Source of the DNA: Lingula anatina
Taxonomy: Eukaryota > Brachiopoda > Lingulata > Lingulida > Lingulidae
Assembly: GCF_001039355.2 (NCBI RefSeq)
Contig: NW_019774036.1
Coordinates: 303,380-331,848, forward strand
Length of the DNA stretch: 28,469 bases
Direction of reading: 5' to 3'
Below, piece after piece: positions 1-10,343 of this stretch (within the stretch, counting starts at the first letter, position 1; each line of letters begins with the position of its first letter). The translations under genes and the position numbers were made by a program. The notes beneath the pieces are model-generated. The model was given only the letters and a program-made list of their open reading frames with translations. It had not been told where the DNA came from and made no database searches.

Positions 1-133
1 CGGGTGTGAGCAGGGAGAGTAAACGGACGCCAGGTGTAACGGTTTACGACAGCCGTAAATTGACTCCCCGTTGGTGCAACGGGGCCCTGGATTTTTATTG
101 ATCGATCTACCGTACAAAATTAGAAAAATGGAC
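1..133 (-). repeat. 3' flank repeat of tRNA-Asn, copy 1
   Basis: This stretch lies directly downstream of the tRNA-Asn gene in the tRNA's sense. It recurs with modest divergence at 19764-19898, again next to a tRNA-Asn sequence, so tRNA and flank were copied together. It holds a perfect hairpin at 66-84 (8-bp stem CCCCGTTG/CAACGGGG, 3-nt loop) and a weaker TTTACG/CGTAAA stem near 43-60. A run of five T (minus strand) just after the tRNA at 124-128 fits a pol III terminator. The repeat starts at or before base 1, so its outer end is not visible. Confidence 0.75.
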
Positions 134-140
134 CGTCCCT

Positions 141-201
<61 letters not shown>

Positions 202-207
202 AGAGAC
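134..207 (-). tRNA. tRNA-Asn (anticodon GTT)
   Basis: The minus strand reads as a complete 74-nt tRNA. The acceptor arms GTCTCTG and CAGGGAC pair with one G-T wobble, and the discriminator base is G. The D arm has GGTTAGCGCG, the anticodon loop is CTGTTAA with anticodon GTT, and the T loop is TTCAAGC on a GGTGG/CCACC stem. No intron and no encoded CCA are seen, as expected for eukaryotes. Five T follow as a likely pol III stop. All arms pair, so this is probably functional, unlike the related fragments at 654-704, 2117-2171 and 19899-19955. Confidence 0.93.
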
Positions 208-653
208 CAATATACTTGTCTTAAAGGTGTTATTTCTCACCTGGCGGCCCATATGACGGCAGGTAGATTGAGATTTTATCTCACCGTCGCTTAAGCCTTT
301 ATGTATGAGGCCTCTGACCTGATGGTAACGCATGATAAACTGTCCTGTGCAGGGTTTATTACCTGCCTGTTTAATGAATTACAATTTTTTGTAAGATTCT
401 TTAGTGAATTGTTTCCAACACAAACATTTGCTCCACATCACACTAGTAATATTTTGGTTGTTTTAATTGAAAAATGGGTAATTGTAAAGCAATTATTTAT
501 AATATAAATGGACACTTTGAAAGTGCACACAGGTAAACAAGTACCCCAATTTGGGCAAAGTTAGGAGTTAAATTCTGACTGGAATTCTGAAATGTCATTT
601 TAAGAAATCATGAGAAAAAAAAACGCTAATAAAATAAGATCTTTATAAAAATA
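208..653. other. no gene seen
   Basis: AT-rich sequence between the intact tRNA-Asn and the tRNA-like fragment. A 68-codon open frame at 301-507 has no recognisable composition and no duplicate elsewhere. The stretch is absent from the second copy of this block near 19.95 kb, where the two tRNA parts are joined directly. Confidence 0.6.
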
Positions 654-704
654 CGGGTGGGCCTGAACCACCAACCTTTCGGTTAACAGCCAAACACGCT
701 AGCC
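654..704 (-). pseudogene. tRNA-Asn fragment
   Basis: The minus strand keeps the D-arm end, anticodon arm with GTT, variable loop and T arm of tRNA-Asn, with substitutions in the anticodon stem. Both acceptor strands are lost. It is followed on the plus side by the block starting at 731 that recurs at 19963. It is a remnant, not a working gene. Confidence 0.8.
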
Positions 705-730
705 GACATGTGGATGTGGTGGTCAGTACC

Positions 731-1140
731 GTGGAAATGCGACAAGAAACTGTTCAGTAGATTTTTAACTTAAAAAGTTTGAAAAAATGTGTTTTTCACG
801 GCACAGTTACATGTATTAAATATGGTTATGTTCTGGCGGTTTTCGGTCCTTTCTCGCATTTCTCTCGTTTTCAGTGCAGGGTTGCTGCAGTACAGCAAAA
901 TTCTGTTATTATAAATTTAGAAGGCAAACTGTCGGTTACGATCGTTGGTTAACAGCCTTTTGGCAATCTGAAAACAACATATAACACGTACGTCATGTAA
1001 ACTAGTAATTTTGTGCAGATGACACCTCTTAAAATTTAGATTTTTTCCTTTTCTTTATGATTCACTCATGATTGGCCAACGGATGATGTGCACGACGTAA
1101 AATTCCAAAGCAGATGCAGTGATCACGACGTAATAAAGAA
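731..1140. repeat. duplicated intergenic block, copy 1
   Basis: This block matches 19963-20908 in the same order: GTGGAAATGCGAC, the CACGGCACAGTTACATGTA stretch, the TTTTCGG-to-CTCTCGT part, AGCCTTTTGG, and at the end GTGATCACGRCGTAATAA. The second copy carries two extra pieces, a small inverted-repeat element (20197-20363) and about 380 bp near 20440-20820. A partial third relative lies at 2200-2370. No coding sequence is supported. Confidence 0.75.
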
Positions 1141-2116
1141 ATCAAATACCGGAGAACATAGTATAATGAATAATGAGGCCATTGACATCCCTTCATATTA
1201 TTTTTTTGTGAAATTAAAAAGCCCATTTGTTTATGGTAGGCGTATGTTATTACAAATGATATAGATTTGATATATAAGCCAAGAATGGATAAATTTTATT
1301 TATTTTTAAGAACACCAAATAAACACATTTACTGGAAACATTTACTGTCAATTCCCGTTGTTAGTGTCTTGTTACTTCTCACCAGCTTGTGTCTTAAATG
1401 TTTTAATGATACTATACTTGTAAATGAGCACAATTGTTCATTAGTTTGGCAGTTCTGTCATTCATGATAATTATAAAACACAAGCTGGAATGTGGTCATG
1501 CCTTTAGCTAGCAGTCAGTGGGTAACAACATCAACTCACATCAGCAACTTTGGTAACGTCACGTAATGTCTTTGGTTGTAGGCCATATATCCTTATAACC
1601 CATTGTGTAAAGTCTACAGAGCTAGAGTAGGCTTCTTAATTAATTTGATTCAGAACAGAAGAAGTTAGGTTCTAAAATCCTTCGTCTTGGCTTGAGCTTG
1701 AAGAGTGGGAATCCCCACAAATCAGCGGAATGTACCTAAGCAAGCAGCGAGTGAATGGTTGAGACTCAGTTTTGTTGACAGCGATGGATGTTCTCATATC
1801 GATTAACACGTACATGTAAATATTGTGGCCATGAATCTGGAAAGTAGTATTTAAGCGTTATCCAACCTAAAAGTATACAACTGTGTCCGTATTTCGAGCC
1901 CTAGATTTTATCCCACTTACGTCAGCCTAACCATTATAACCAAATGGGACGGTCTTTCTGTTACACGGACTCTCAGTTTTGTTACACTGGGCCATATCAG
2001 TGTACTGAAAAGGTTGTATATATTCCGGTTCCATCGTTCTCTACAAAATTTACAAAATATACAGACAAGTTTACAAGCTACCGGGACTGATTAAGATAAG
2101 AGCTTTACCAACACAT
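1141..2116. other. no gene seen
   Basis: AT-rich sequence with only short open frames (such as 66 codons at 1267-1467) that resemble no family I know and have no second copy in the window. No convincing RNA gene, repeat or splice-bounded exon was found. Confidence 0.5.
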
Positions 2117-2370
2117 GGTCGTCACTGGCTTGAATCACCAAACTTTCGGCTCACAGACGACTGCGCTAGCCACGACTAGGATGTGGCAGTCTCAAGATCA
2201 GTGGAAATGCGACTAAAAAAGGTTAAGTAGATTGTTACAATTAATAAGTTTGAAAAAATGTGTATTTCACAGCACATGTACAGTTACATGTACAAAACAC
2301 CGCACTGGGGTCATTTGATACACCCGAACCCAAGGATACAGCCTTGACACGAATGAAGTGTCACGTACGT
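2117..2370 (-). repeat. tRNA-like sequence with repeat flank
   Basis: On the minus strand 2171-2117 reads as a degenerate tRNA body, with GTGGCTAGCGCAGT as box A and GTGATTCAAGCC as box B. It is followed on the plus side by GTGGAAATGCGACTA and the CACAGTTACATGTA stretch seen at 731 and 19963. It ends near TTGACACGAATGAAGTGTCA, also found at 20361. A tRNA-headed repeat family (SINE-like) or a decayed third copy of the 5' block would both explain it. Confidence 0.55.
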
Positions 2371-2386
2371 ACACTAACTGGACAAG

Positions 2387-2594
2387 AGAAGTGTCACCCC
2401 TACCGAACCAATACCTTTGGGAGATAAAAGACTGTGGAATGATATGCTCCTGGTATCATTTTATTAACATCAAATTTTAAAAAAAACAATACAATTCCTT
2501 AGTACAGCGGTTTTATACATTTTATACATTTTCACATTATAAGTAGACCAGGTATTATAAATTTGATTACTCTGATTCAGGGGGTGACACTTCT
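2387..2594. mobile_element. small inverted-repeat (MITE-like) element
   Basis: The left end AGAAGTGTCACCCCT is the reverse complement, bar one extra base, of the right end AGGGGGTGACACTTCT. The ~208-bp unit has an AT-rich interior and no coding capacity. No clear target-site duplication is visible. The size and terminal inverted repeats fit a non-autonomous DNA transposon; the superfamily cannot be told. Confidence 0.45.
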
Positions 2595-3037
2595 ATTGCC
2601 CACTTCTATTGTACATCACTAATACAGGCCCAAAATACTCTCTCCAGTCTCGTCACAGCGGTGTGCGGAACCTAAGTCAAACTTTCGAAGACAAACAACA
2701 TGGTGTTAAAAATCAGGTAGAACTGGACTTTACAGAGCATATTCTCTTGGGGAAAAAAGGCTAAAAGAATAAAAGAGAAAATGCCGCGAATGTGGGGAAA
2801 ATTATTTCCTGCCTGCCGTTTTACAAAATACAATGATAAGATACAGATATATCATAAGAAATTGATGGAAACAGTAAGTCTTTACTTTCGTATCTATACC
2901 TTTGATAACTAAACGAGCTAACGTTGAGAAATTTATTTTTATCTCCCCCACATAGCTCAATACTTCTGTGGAGAGTGCGCTCTCTTAGGCATAGTTGATC
3001 AACAGTATGATGATTGGCGTTCGTTTATATACATGTA

Positions 3038-3335
3038 ACTGCCAATTAAGCTGTCTGCTTTTGATAGCTTTGATGGGCACCTATCAATCAAGGGAGGTAT
3101 AAGTTTCCTCGTGGGATAATTGTGTTCAACGTCTGTTTACCTAACCGTCAATTAAGCTGTCAAATTTGATATATTTGATTGGCACCTATCAATCACCGGT
3201 GGTAATTACCCTGTGCGGAATGATTGTGATTGACGGTTGTTTAGCGAACCGTCAATCAAACCGTCCACATTAACGGCCTTTCTGATGGCGAGTTAATTTT
3301 GATTAACATCTTTATCAATCACGGAGGTAAAATTC
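3038..3335. repeat. three ~103-bp tandem repeats
   Basis: Three diverged units start near 3038, 3142 and 3245. Each opens with CCGTCAATTAAGCTGTC or a variant, continues with TTTGATNGGCACCTATCAATCA and then a GGNGGTAA motif. At the junction of units 2 and 3 there is a perfect 11-bp inverted repeat, GATTGACGGTT (3228-3238) and its complement (3247-3257), around an 8-nt loop. Confidence 0.7.
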
Positions 3336-5006
3336 TTGACGTACTTGACGAACTGAAATTAAATTTATTCTACAAAGAAATTGATAAGAAGGAGCCGTCA
3401 GCTCTTGGCGGACTCCATTCGAACTGTTATGGTAAGGTTATGGGTGTTTTTAACGCCATGCAAAATGATGTCCCAGCTAACAAAAAACATTATAGTAACG
3501 TTATAATTTATAGAGATCCCAAGACCGTTTCTACAAAATTTTGTGATAACGTTATTTTGTGGACAGCATTTTTATAACATTCTGGAAAAACATTTTATAA
3601 TCTTTTGAAAACCTTTTTTTATACATAACCAAAACACGTCTTAAGCTGTTTGAACTTCCGTTAGCGGTTAATTCCAAAATGGGCTTAGGGTTAGTCGGCG
3701 ACTAGAGCGGTGCGAATTATAGGATTTTGAGACTATCAGTACCGAAATAACCGGCATGTGATGAAAACTTAAATAAACTATTATGATGAATACCCCATCA
3801 TCGTCAATACTGTAACGCACTTTTTCAAAATATGAACAAATTTGTTTTAAAGTAAAAGTGATAGTTGTTTCATGTCTTTAGTGAAGTAGTGAATTACCCT
3901 ACACTTGTTTTTCAGAAATACATTCCAATAAACTTCCTAGCAAGGTCAGCTAACAAAAGGATGAATAAGTTTAGCTGTAAATGTGTGTGAAGTTAACGAT
4001 GTTGACAGTTCACGGTACCCTGTTATTGAAGGAGATATCTATAGCAGTTAAAGGTGATCGTGTGTGTGTGTACTTGTGTGTGTGGCTAAAACAGTTGAAA
4101 CCCTTAGAACCTAAAAGTAAAACAAATACGCCCTACATTTATTAGACGTCAAACGCGTCATACTGCTAAACACATTCGGTCTAAAAGCGTGTAACATGTT
4201 AAGGAGCCAAACGTGCTTAGGAGCTAAACGCGTCGAAAAAAGAAACAAAACAGGCGCTCAGAAATGCGTTTAGGAGGTAAATACTGTTTCACAGCGTATT
4301 AGAGTACTGGGTTCCGCCGGCCCAGTAACAGTTTGATACGGAAATCGGTTTCTTTCTCTTTTCATGGAATTTTCCCACTAGCCATTTCTGCTATCTGCAA
4401 ATATAAAATTTGTTTTATAAGGTTCATCAGGGCATTTAATGTCCTCATAATTATTTGTTTAGATAAGATATAATAAATAGGTCATCATGTGAGTATTATT
4501 TAAACATGACTAGTTTTCAGTCCAACTGTAAGTGGTAAAAATACTAGTATTATTCATTAGCGCTGTTAGTGTATGGTGTCCTTTCTCAATCTGTTCGGGA
4601 TGCAAAGGTTTGCGATATTTTGCATTTTTGGTACAATGTATAAGATCTGGCGATGTTATTGCCACTCTGATCTTCTAGTTTTTCTTTCATTGCCTTCTAT
4701 TATTATACGATCCTTCATAAGAGTTAAAAGGATAAAATATTGAAGATTACAAAATCATTATCTCTCTTTATTGACATTTTCTCAATAATTGCACATGATG
4801 TAATTTCCAAATATTTGTTGCAATATCATATACCCTACATTCTGATCTTATAATCAGATTTGGTTTTCCAACAGTTTCAGTCAATTAAAATAAAAATAAT
4901 TGTGAAATGCGTTTGGCTGTAATAGACTGCTCTAGAAATGAAAGGCTTTCTTACATTCTATTGAATATAGACCAACCCTGCTGTGCCATATGCAAGGGGA
5001 ATCTCT
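3336..5006. other. no gene seen
   Basis: Mostly AT-rich single-copy sequence. A 92-codon frame at 3299-3577 begins with TTG inside the tandem repeat and is not recognised. A short TG-rich run lies near 4058-4083. Between about 4140 and 4290 a loose motif of the form GGAGCYAAACGYG recurs a few times. None of this supports a gene. Confidence 0.5.
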
Positions 5007-5215
5007 GACCCCATTTCCAGTGATTAGATCCATCTACTTTAGATCGACCTAACTCCCTGGGGGTTCACGCTAAATAGCTGTCAGCCGAGCGGACACGAAA
5101 GTCAATTACCCCCTTACAGCTTGTAGTAGGCGGGACGGTTATTTAAGCCGGATTATCTGACAGTAATCTAGTGAGACTCCCCGCGGGGATAGATCGATCT
5201 AAAAGCTCTGGGAAT
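5007..5215. mobile_element. MITE-like element with long terminal inverted repeats
   Basis: The left arm (about 5007-5084) and right arm (about 5157-5215) are imperfect reverse complements; the core pairs TTTAGATCGAYCTA at one end and CTGTCAG/CTGACAG at the inner ends. The interior of ~70 bp is non-coding. A further copy of the right arm alone is at 18156-18222, so this is a dispersed family. It looks like a non-autonomous foldback or MITE-type transposon. Confidence 0.6.
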
Positions 5216-6759
5216 ACAGCCTTTGTCTAGCAATACTGTGCATCAAGTAGCAGTCGCTACAAAAAACCAAATGTATATAGTACATTATATAGTACCTTTG
5301 TGGTGGGCAATTCAAGCTAAGATTGAACGACCGCACTAAATAATTTAGAGAAAAAATATGCAACAGAAACTGAGCTATCAAAATACGTTTTAATAACCAC
5401 CGGGCAAGATGTCGAGATACATGTACAGCCACATGCACATTTTACTACCTGGCGGGGCTCCAGGCTAACTTTTCAACTGTGTGAATGGTGTATGTTTCCC
5501 CGAAGTTTGCTTTACAAATGTACATGAAGTGATCAATACATTACTTCGACCAATGCCACAATTGAATGAATATATAATCTTTATAACGACAGAGATCTAT
5601 ATCATAATTCCGTTGCTATGGTTACAAAGTACAGAGGTTATTTGAGATTGCTTGATGACTGCCGCAGATACCCACCTTATCAATAGCCTTATATCTCCAC
5701 TAGAAGTGAACCTTAGATATTATCACTACTACATGTAGCACAGTGTATTTACTGAAGATATGGACAAGAGGCCTACCATAAATTAAAGCACTGGCGTGGT
5801 CTTTTCCTTGCAACAGCGACGCATTATTCTTATATTTTCCGGCTACATAATCGTAAAACATCCTTGCTTCTCACAGTATCGATTTGTATTCAAGACTGAT
5901 TACATTGATCTCAACATTGGTTAGGACTAGGAACTGAAATATTCTTCTGAGGATATATTTTATTTTATGTTAACCAAAACACCACAGGGGAGATTTGATG
6001 TCAATTGCGGTAGAGAAGAAAGCTTCGAAGCACAGTCAAGTACAGCAGCCGCATTGACTGTGATGGAGATCTCAACCATACATTTCTAAAATGGATTAGA
6101 TAAATGTTTTTAATTCCATCACGTTCATCTTTGTAGTCGATCAACAGTACTAGAACGAATGAATTTTAAAAACTGAATCATTTATACACGTGCTAAACTT
6201 CAGACACCCAGCAGAAGAAGAATTAATTGAGTAACACGTACCTCAACGCCTTGTGCCGTCCAACAGTCATCCTATTAAATGTCCTTCTTTCATTTATATG
6301 TATTAATGAATTGTTGTGAGGAAAGTGGTATGTATAATTAGGAGTTCGGATGGCTTATTGATAAGTTTTCATTTACACTTGAATCAGACTAATTAATTTA
6401 ACTGGAATAAAGAAACATATACGAAAACAAATCGAAAGCGCGGCAAACATGTATCCGAGAGGATTTCGCAACAAAAATACGTTAATGAAATATAAGATAA
6501 GGAGTCCTTTTTTTGCTGCTTCAATACAATGCGGCGCATTGATATATGTGAATAGCCTTACGCTCCATCGAATAGAATAATAGAACGTACTGTTATACAA
6601 AGGGAATATAAACTTGACCTTTAGAATATGTTGACAGCTGATCAATAGGAGCTTTATGCGCCCAGAATGTGCTTTAAGAATAAAAGAAAAACAGAAATTG
6701 TTTACTGACTTGACACCATGTTGAAACTACGTTTTTATTAATGATTGATATGTCTAGGC
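5216..6759. other. no gene seen
   Basis: Low-information AT-rich sequence. Open frames of 79 and 90 codons on the minus strand (5199-5438, 6373-6645) show no family features. No repeat with a second copy in this window was noticed. Confidence 0.5.
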
Positions 6760-7262
6760 TCCGCCCCTTTTCTTGGAAGAAATACCAAAGATATTGTGCT
6801 GTGCGAGTATCAAAACAACTCAGTTGGATTGAATTGATTCTCAATATATAGGTATTTACAATAAATGAGAACTATGAGTAACTTTGATATTGGAAGTTAC
6901 GTTAGCAATTGACCAACGATGCCGTCTCAAACTGAGACCTTCCATACAAATAGTTCTTATTAAATTCTACAAATAAATACTCAAACAATTCACTAGTAAA
7001 CAATAAATATCTATTAATCTTTCATATACAAGGGGGATTTGCAAGATGCTCACTAGCTGGTTAAAGAAAACAAAAAATATTGTTTACTTATGTAAAATAT
7101 TCCTGTTTGTAATACAATTATCAATCAACACAAAGTTTTCACACAACTTCGTCATTGACACATTGAATCATCAGAAGAAACATGGTATTTTATGTAAATA
7201 TACATATGCAAACGGTCCAATACAAATTGATGGGCCAGTAAACGAACACAATTTGCCATCTT
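6760..7262 (-). repeat. relic of a fourth array unit (3' flank only)
   Basis: This stretch is a diverged copy of 9490-10050, the region 3' of the membrane-protein gene. Shared landmarks in the same order are CCAAAGATATYGYGCT, ATCAAAACAAC, GGTATTTACAATA/TGTATTTACAATA, ATATTCCTGTT..AATACAATT, CATCAGAAGAAA and CAAACGGTCC. No part of the gene body is found beside it. It is best read as the remains of an older tandem unit whose coding part was lost. Confidence 0.65.
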
Positions 7263-7289
7263 GAAAAAGCAGTGACAGTTTTCTCAACT

Positions 7290-7535
7290 GATTCCAGTCC
7301 GTTGAAGGCGCAATATAACAAAAAGAAAAATACCCCATAAATTCCCCATGTCAAAGTCTCAGTTTTGGCCAAAATCCAAAAGGGCCGCCGTTTAATTGGG
7401 TGGATGACCGGAATACTCATATCTTGATAACAAAATGTCACAGAAACATATTTTAAATATCAACTCCTACTAGGTGAGGTACCACCAACCATTTGCAACA
7501 ACTTTTAGGTCACCAGTGCTCAAAGCCAAGGCATT
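7290..7535 (-). repeat. inverted copy of the TGACCTTGAC repeat
   Basis: Read on the plus strand this matches the reverse complement of roughly 8330-8660. Shared blocks are CTGATTCCRGTCCGTTGAA, CRATATARCAAAAA, an ATTCCCCATG block, TCACAGAAACAT, ATATCAACTCCTACTA and CATTTGCAAC. The A-rich stretch AAAAAGAAAAAT occupies the position where the other copies have T30 and T63 on the plus strand. Confidence 0.65.
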
Positions 7536-7825
7536 TTCAAGCACAAAAACCTAATGTTTTTATTTTAGCTTCCCCATATTGAATTGAAATTATACAAAAG
7601 CAGAGATGGATCGAGTAATACTACATGGTTAGGTTAGCCTCTGATCCTAGCAGACCTGATGAATAATTTCAGGAGTCAGATCGTGTCTATATACTGTTTC
7701 CTAGGTGAACACTGAACTACTTTTGATATGGTGAGCGTAGCACATTAGTCAGCAGCTTCCAGTCTTCTTGACCATATGACAGGCGTGTACTTTTGGTCAA
7801 CAGGTGAACCCTGGCAAATGGCCAG

Positions 7826-8047
7826 ATGCGTATTGAGGACCCAATGTGCGATATTCAGATGAAGAATATCAGATGGCACTGTTCAGCTGAAGAAATGATA
7901 TTCAAAGGTATTTATCCAGAAAGAAATGTCCTGATTTTCCATATGTCATCTAATAATTACTCATTAGAATCGACTTGTGAACGCATGAACTTGGGAATGC
8001 ATGAACTAGGTATTGACACCACCAAGAATCAGAACATTGCTTTGTAA
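7826..8047 (+). CDS. possible small ORF with conserved C-terminus (copy B)
   Basis: This is a 73-residue frame starting with ATG. Its last ~36 residues are identical to those of the partner at 21981-22178, and the 116 bp from 7935 to 8050, ending three bases after the TAA stop, are identical at the DNA level while flanks differ. The N-terminal half differs by several substitutions and a 24-bp in-frame gap. I recognise no domain, and no signal peptide or membrane segment is seen. It could be a terminal exon, a transposon scrap or chance. It lies on the strand opposite the membrane-protein gene. Confidence 0.25.
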   Translation: MRIEDPMCDIQMKNIRWHCSAEEMIFKGIYPERNVLIFHMSSNNYSLESTCERMNLGMHELGIDTTKNQNIAL

Positions 8048-8313
8048 TGGATGATCAACAATCAAATACGGTTACTAATTGAATGGGCCAATCAATATGT
8101 TTTATGGAGCCACTTTACAATGCCACGCATATACTCTCAAGAAAATCAAAGTAGTAAATACATAAGACTGAGAGACTTTGGATTAATCATGATTTGAGGT
8201 GTGTCAGCTTGTAAATTTGATGCGTAAAATTTGTTTTTGTGACATCGGATAACCGAAAGAAAGACATTATGACTTCATTTTGCTTAAAAGTGCCTTATAA
8301 TTCAAATAAGGCC

Positions 8314-8600
8314 ACGACCTTGACATATGGTGACCTTGACAAAAGTTGCAAATGATTTGCAGTACCTCACATAGTAGGAGTTGGTACTTCAAGTATGTTT
8401 TTGGTCTATTGGGCTGCCAAAATATTGACATTAGGACTTTTTTGTTTGAAAACTACATTGCACTTGTAATTAGCCCATGACCTTGACCTCTTATGACCTT
8501 GAACATAATTGCAAAAGATTGGCGGTGCCCAACATAGTAAGATTTGATATTCAAAACATGTTTCTGTGATATAAGAATTAGCCATGGGGAATTATCGGGG
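8314..8600. repeat. two-unit repeat with TGACCTTGA motifs
   Basis: Two diverged ~160-bp units (starting near 8314 and 8474) share the motif order ACCTTGAC, TTGCAAA, a CC(T/C)(C/A)ACATAGTA block and ATATTCAAAACATG-like text. Three perfect TGACCTTGA sites occur at 8331-8339, 8478-8486 and 8494-8502. The reverse complement, TCAAGGTCA, is the known extended half-site of ERR and FTZ-F1/SF-1 nuclear receptors. This is more likely a property of the repeat family than a designed enhancer. Confidence 0.6.

Positions 8601-8602
<2 letters not shown>

Positions 8603-8632
<30 letters not shown>
8603..8632. repeat. T30 homopolymer
   Basis: Thirty consecutive T. The duplicate at 22727-22789 has 63, and the inverted relative at 7320-7331 has an interrupted A-rich run at the same point of the repeat. 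It is therefore an expanded internal homopolymer of a repeat family and not necessarily a retroposon tail. Confidence 0.85.
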
Positions 8633-8635
<3 letters not shown>

Positions 8636-8727
8636 ATATTCGGCTTTCAACGGACCGGAATCAGTCAGGAAACATTCGTCACCGTTTTTTTCAACCTACA
8701 TGTAAAGTTCTTTCTTGGCTTTAGATT

Positions 8728-8847
8728 TTAAGAACGGTTAAGTCGGAGCCGATCCGCCGTGCCCCTTCTAACAAAAGCTCTCCACTGGTCACGGTTTTGT
8801 GCCATTCCTTCTGCTTGAACCATGGACCCACAGAGCTCCCTTAGATC
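8728..8847 (-). pseudogene. retrotransposon-like C-terminal coding scrap (copy B)
   Basis: The minus strand gives a 39-residue open stretch ending in TAA, with MVQAEGMAQNRDQWRAFVRR in its middle. The pattern of a helix followed by AxxRDxWRxFV resembles the extreme C-termini of non-LTR retrotransposon reverse-transcriptase polyproteins. This is recognition by pattern only. No RT motif is seen upstream. The duplicate (22874-22985) has a 4-bp frameshifting insertion and a deletion. Likely a dead LINE fragment present before the block duplicated. Confidence 0.45.
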
Positions 8848-10343
8848 GTCGCTTTATACATATACGTTACTTTATACAAATTATAAACTAATTATAAATC
8901 ATACCAAATATATAGAAAAAGCGTTGCCATGCCAAACAGCACTTAATATTATTTATATTTGACATCCTTGTAACCAATAAGCCACAACCTCAAGAGGACA
9001 CTTTAAAGCGTTGACGTTCATAATTATCTACATCACAGTGTCAGTTTCGTCGTCAGCTGAACAGTGCCATTAATACGTTAAGGGTGTTGCTTTCAAAGCC
9101 TGGAGCTTCGGTTTGGTAATGCCAATACTTTCGATTTGACTGTCGAACAGCGAGTAACGCCAAGTGAGCTCCAAAGCCCTTTCTGAGTAAAAAACCCAGT
9201 ACTTCGTTTGATAAACTCTGCAAAGCGTTGGGCTTTAATTTTTGTCCAAGATTCTTACACCTGGTTTCTGTTTTACGGTGTAGAATTCTTGCATATTGTT
9301 GATATCTTGTTTCTATAGAATGTTTTGTTGCTCTGGAATGTTCACGTCCCTTTCAGTTGGTTGGTAATACAATGCCCTTTAGAAATGGGCAACATAAAAG
9401 AAAAAGAAAAACATACGACATGCAGTAGACGGAACCTGTCTTCATTTATAATCTGAACCGTGCAAAAATGCCCAGAGAAGCTAGTCTCCCTAACCCTTGC
9501 CAAAGATATCGCGCTCTATAAACATCAAAACAACACAGAAGAATTGAAATACTTCATTTTATTAGGTTAATTAAGTTTCATTATATATGTATTTACAATA
9601 GAAAAGAACTATGTGTATCTCATATATAGACACACATGTACATATATAGTTTTCATTCTAATTCTAGTGTATGACTCAAAACATTCACTCAGTTACAATA
9701 AATTTTCATAAAGGATGAACAATCCTAAATTTCCAATGAATATGGTGCATTGCGTTTACTAGCTAATCATAAAAATATATTTTATGTCAAATATTCCTGT
9801 TATAATACAATTTTAATCAATAAACATAGATTTCAAGCAGCAGGTTGCTTTGTCATTAACAGAAATCATCAGAAGAAAAATTGCAATCTTTATATGAATA
9901 TAAGGCATACGGTATATACAAACGGTCCTATATATACTATAACTGATAACAAGCACACAGTGACACTATTGGTAATACACGCCAGCATATTCTATAAATC
10001 TGTTCTTACATATATTCAATGTAACCAACCAAGTACATTTATGTATGTCTAATATATGCAACCTCCTGGCCAGAGCCAAGCCACTCACATTGTAGCCTAA
10101 CTACTGATATTACAATTTGCCAAGAATGAAGGATGGATAATAATAATGATGTATATATATGTGCTACGTGTAAAGGAAACAGATACGGACAAGCGAAGAA
10201 GAGAAGTAAAGGAGGAGATGGCAAGCCTGTTCCTGCCTAATCCATACCTCAGATTCTTGGCAGAGGACCATTTATTCATTATACGAAATAAATCGCAAAA
10301 AGTATGTGTACATCTTTCAGCACAAACGAATATGGCATTTACC
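8848..10343. other. conserved 3' flank of the membrane-protein gene
   Basis: This non-coding stretch is retained in copy D (about 22985-24693). Parts also survive beside the decayed unit C (14720-15215) and unit A (6760-7262). Several short frames exist in both copies, for example 10039-10224, but their differences are not concentrated at third positions and frame is not kept. It is probably 3' UTR plus downstream DNA carried along by duplication. Confidence 0.6.

Noticed and set aside
3299-3577. 92-residue plus-strand frame.
   Set aside because: It starts with TTG inside a tandem repeat, resembles no family, and has no splice sites or duplicate to support it.
5199-5438. Minus-strand frame beginning HVAVHVSRHL, similar to MHIAVHDTSHL of copy D.
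   Set aside because: The likeness ends after ~11 residues, the first codon is GTG, and nothing else of the array lies nearby. Chance is more likely than a fifth gene start.
8603-8632. Poly-T as the poly(A) tail of a minus-strand LINE ending at 8728.
   Set aside because: The inverted repeat copy at 7290-7535 has an A-rich run at the same internal position without the LINE scrap, so the tract belongs to the repeat.
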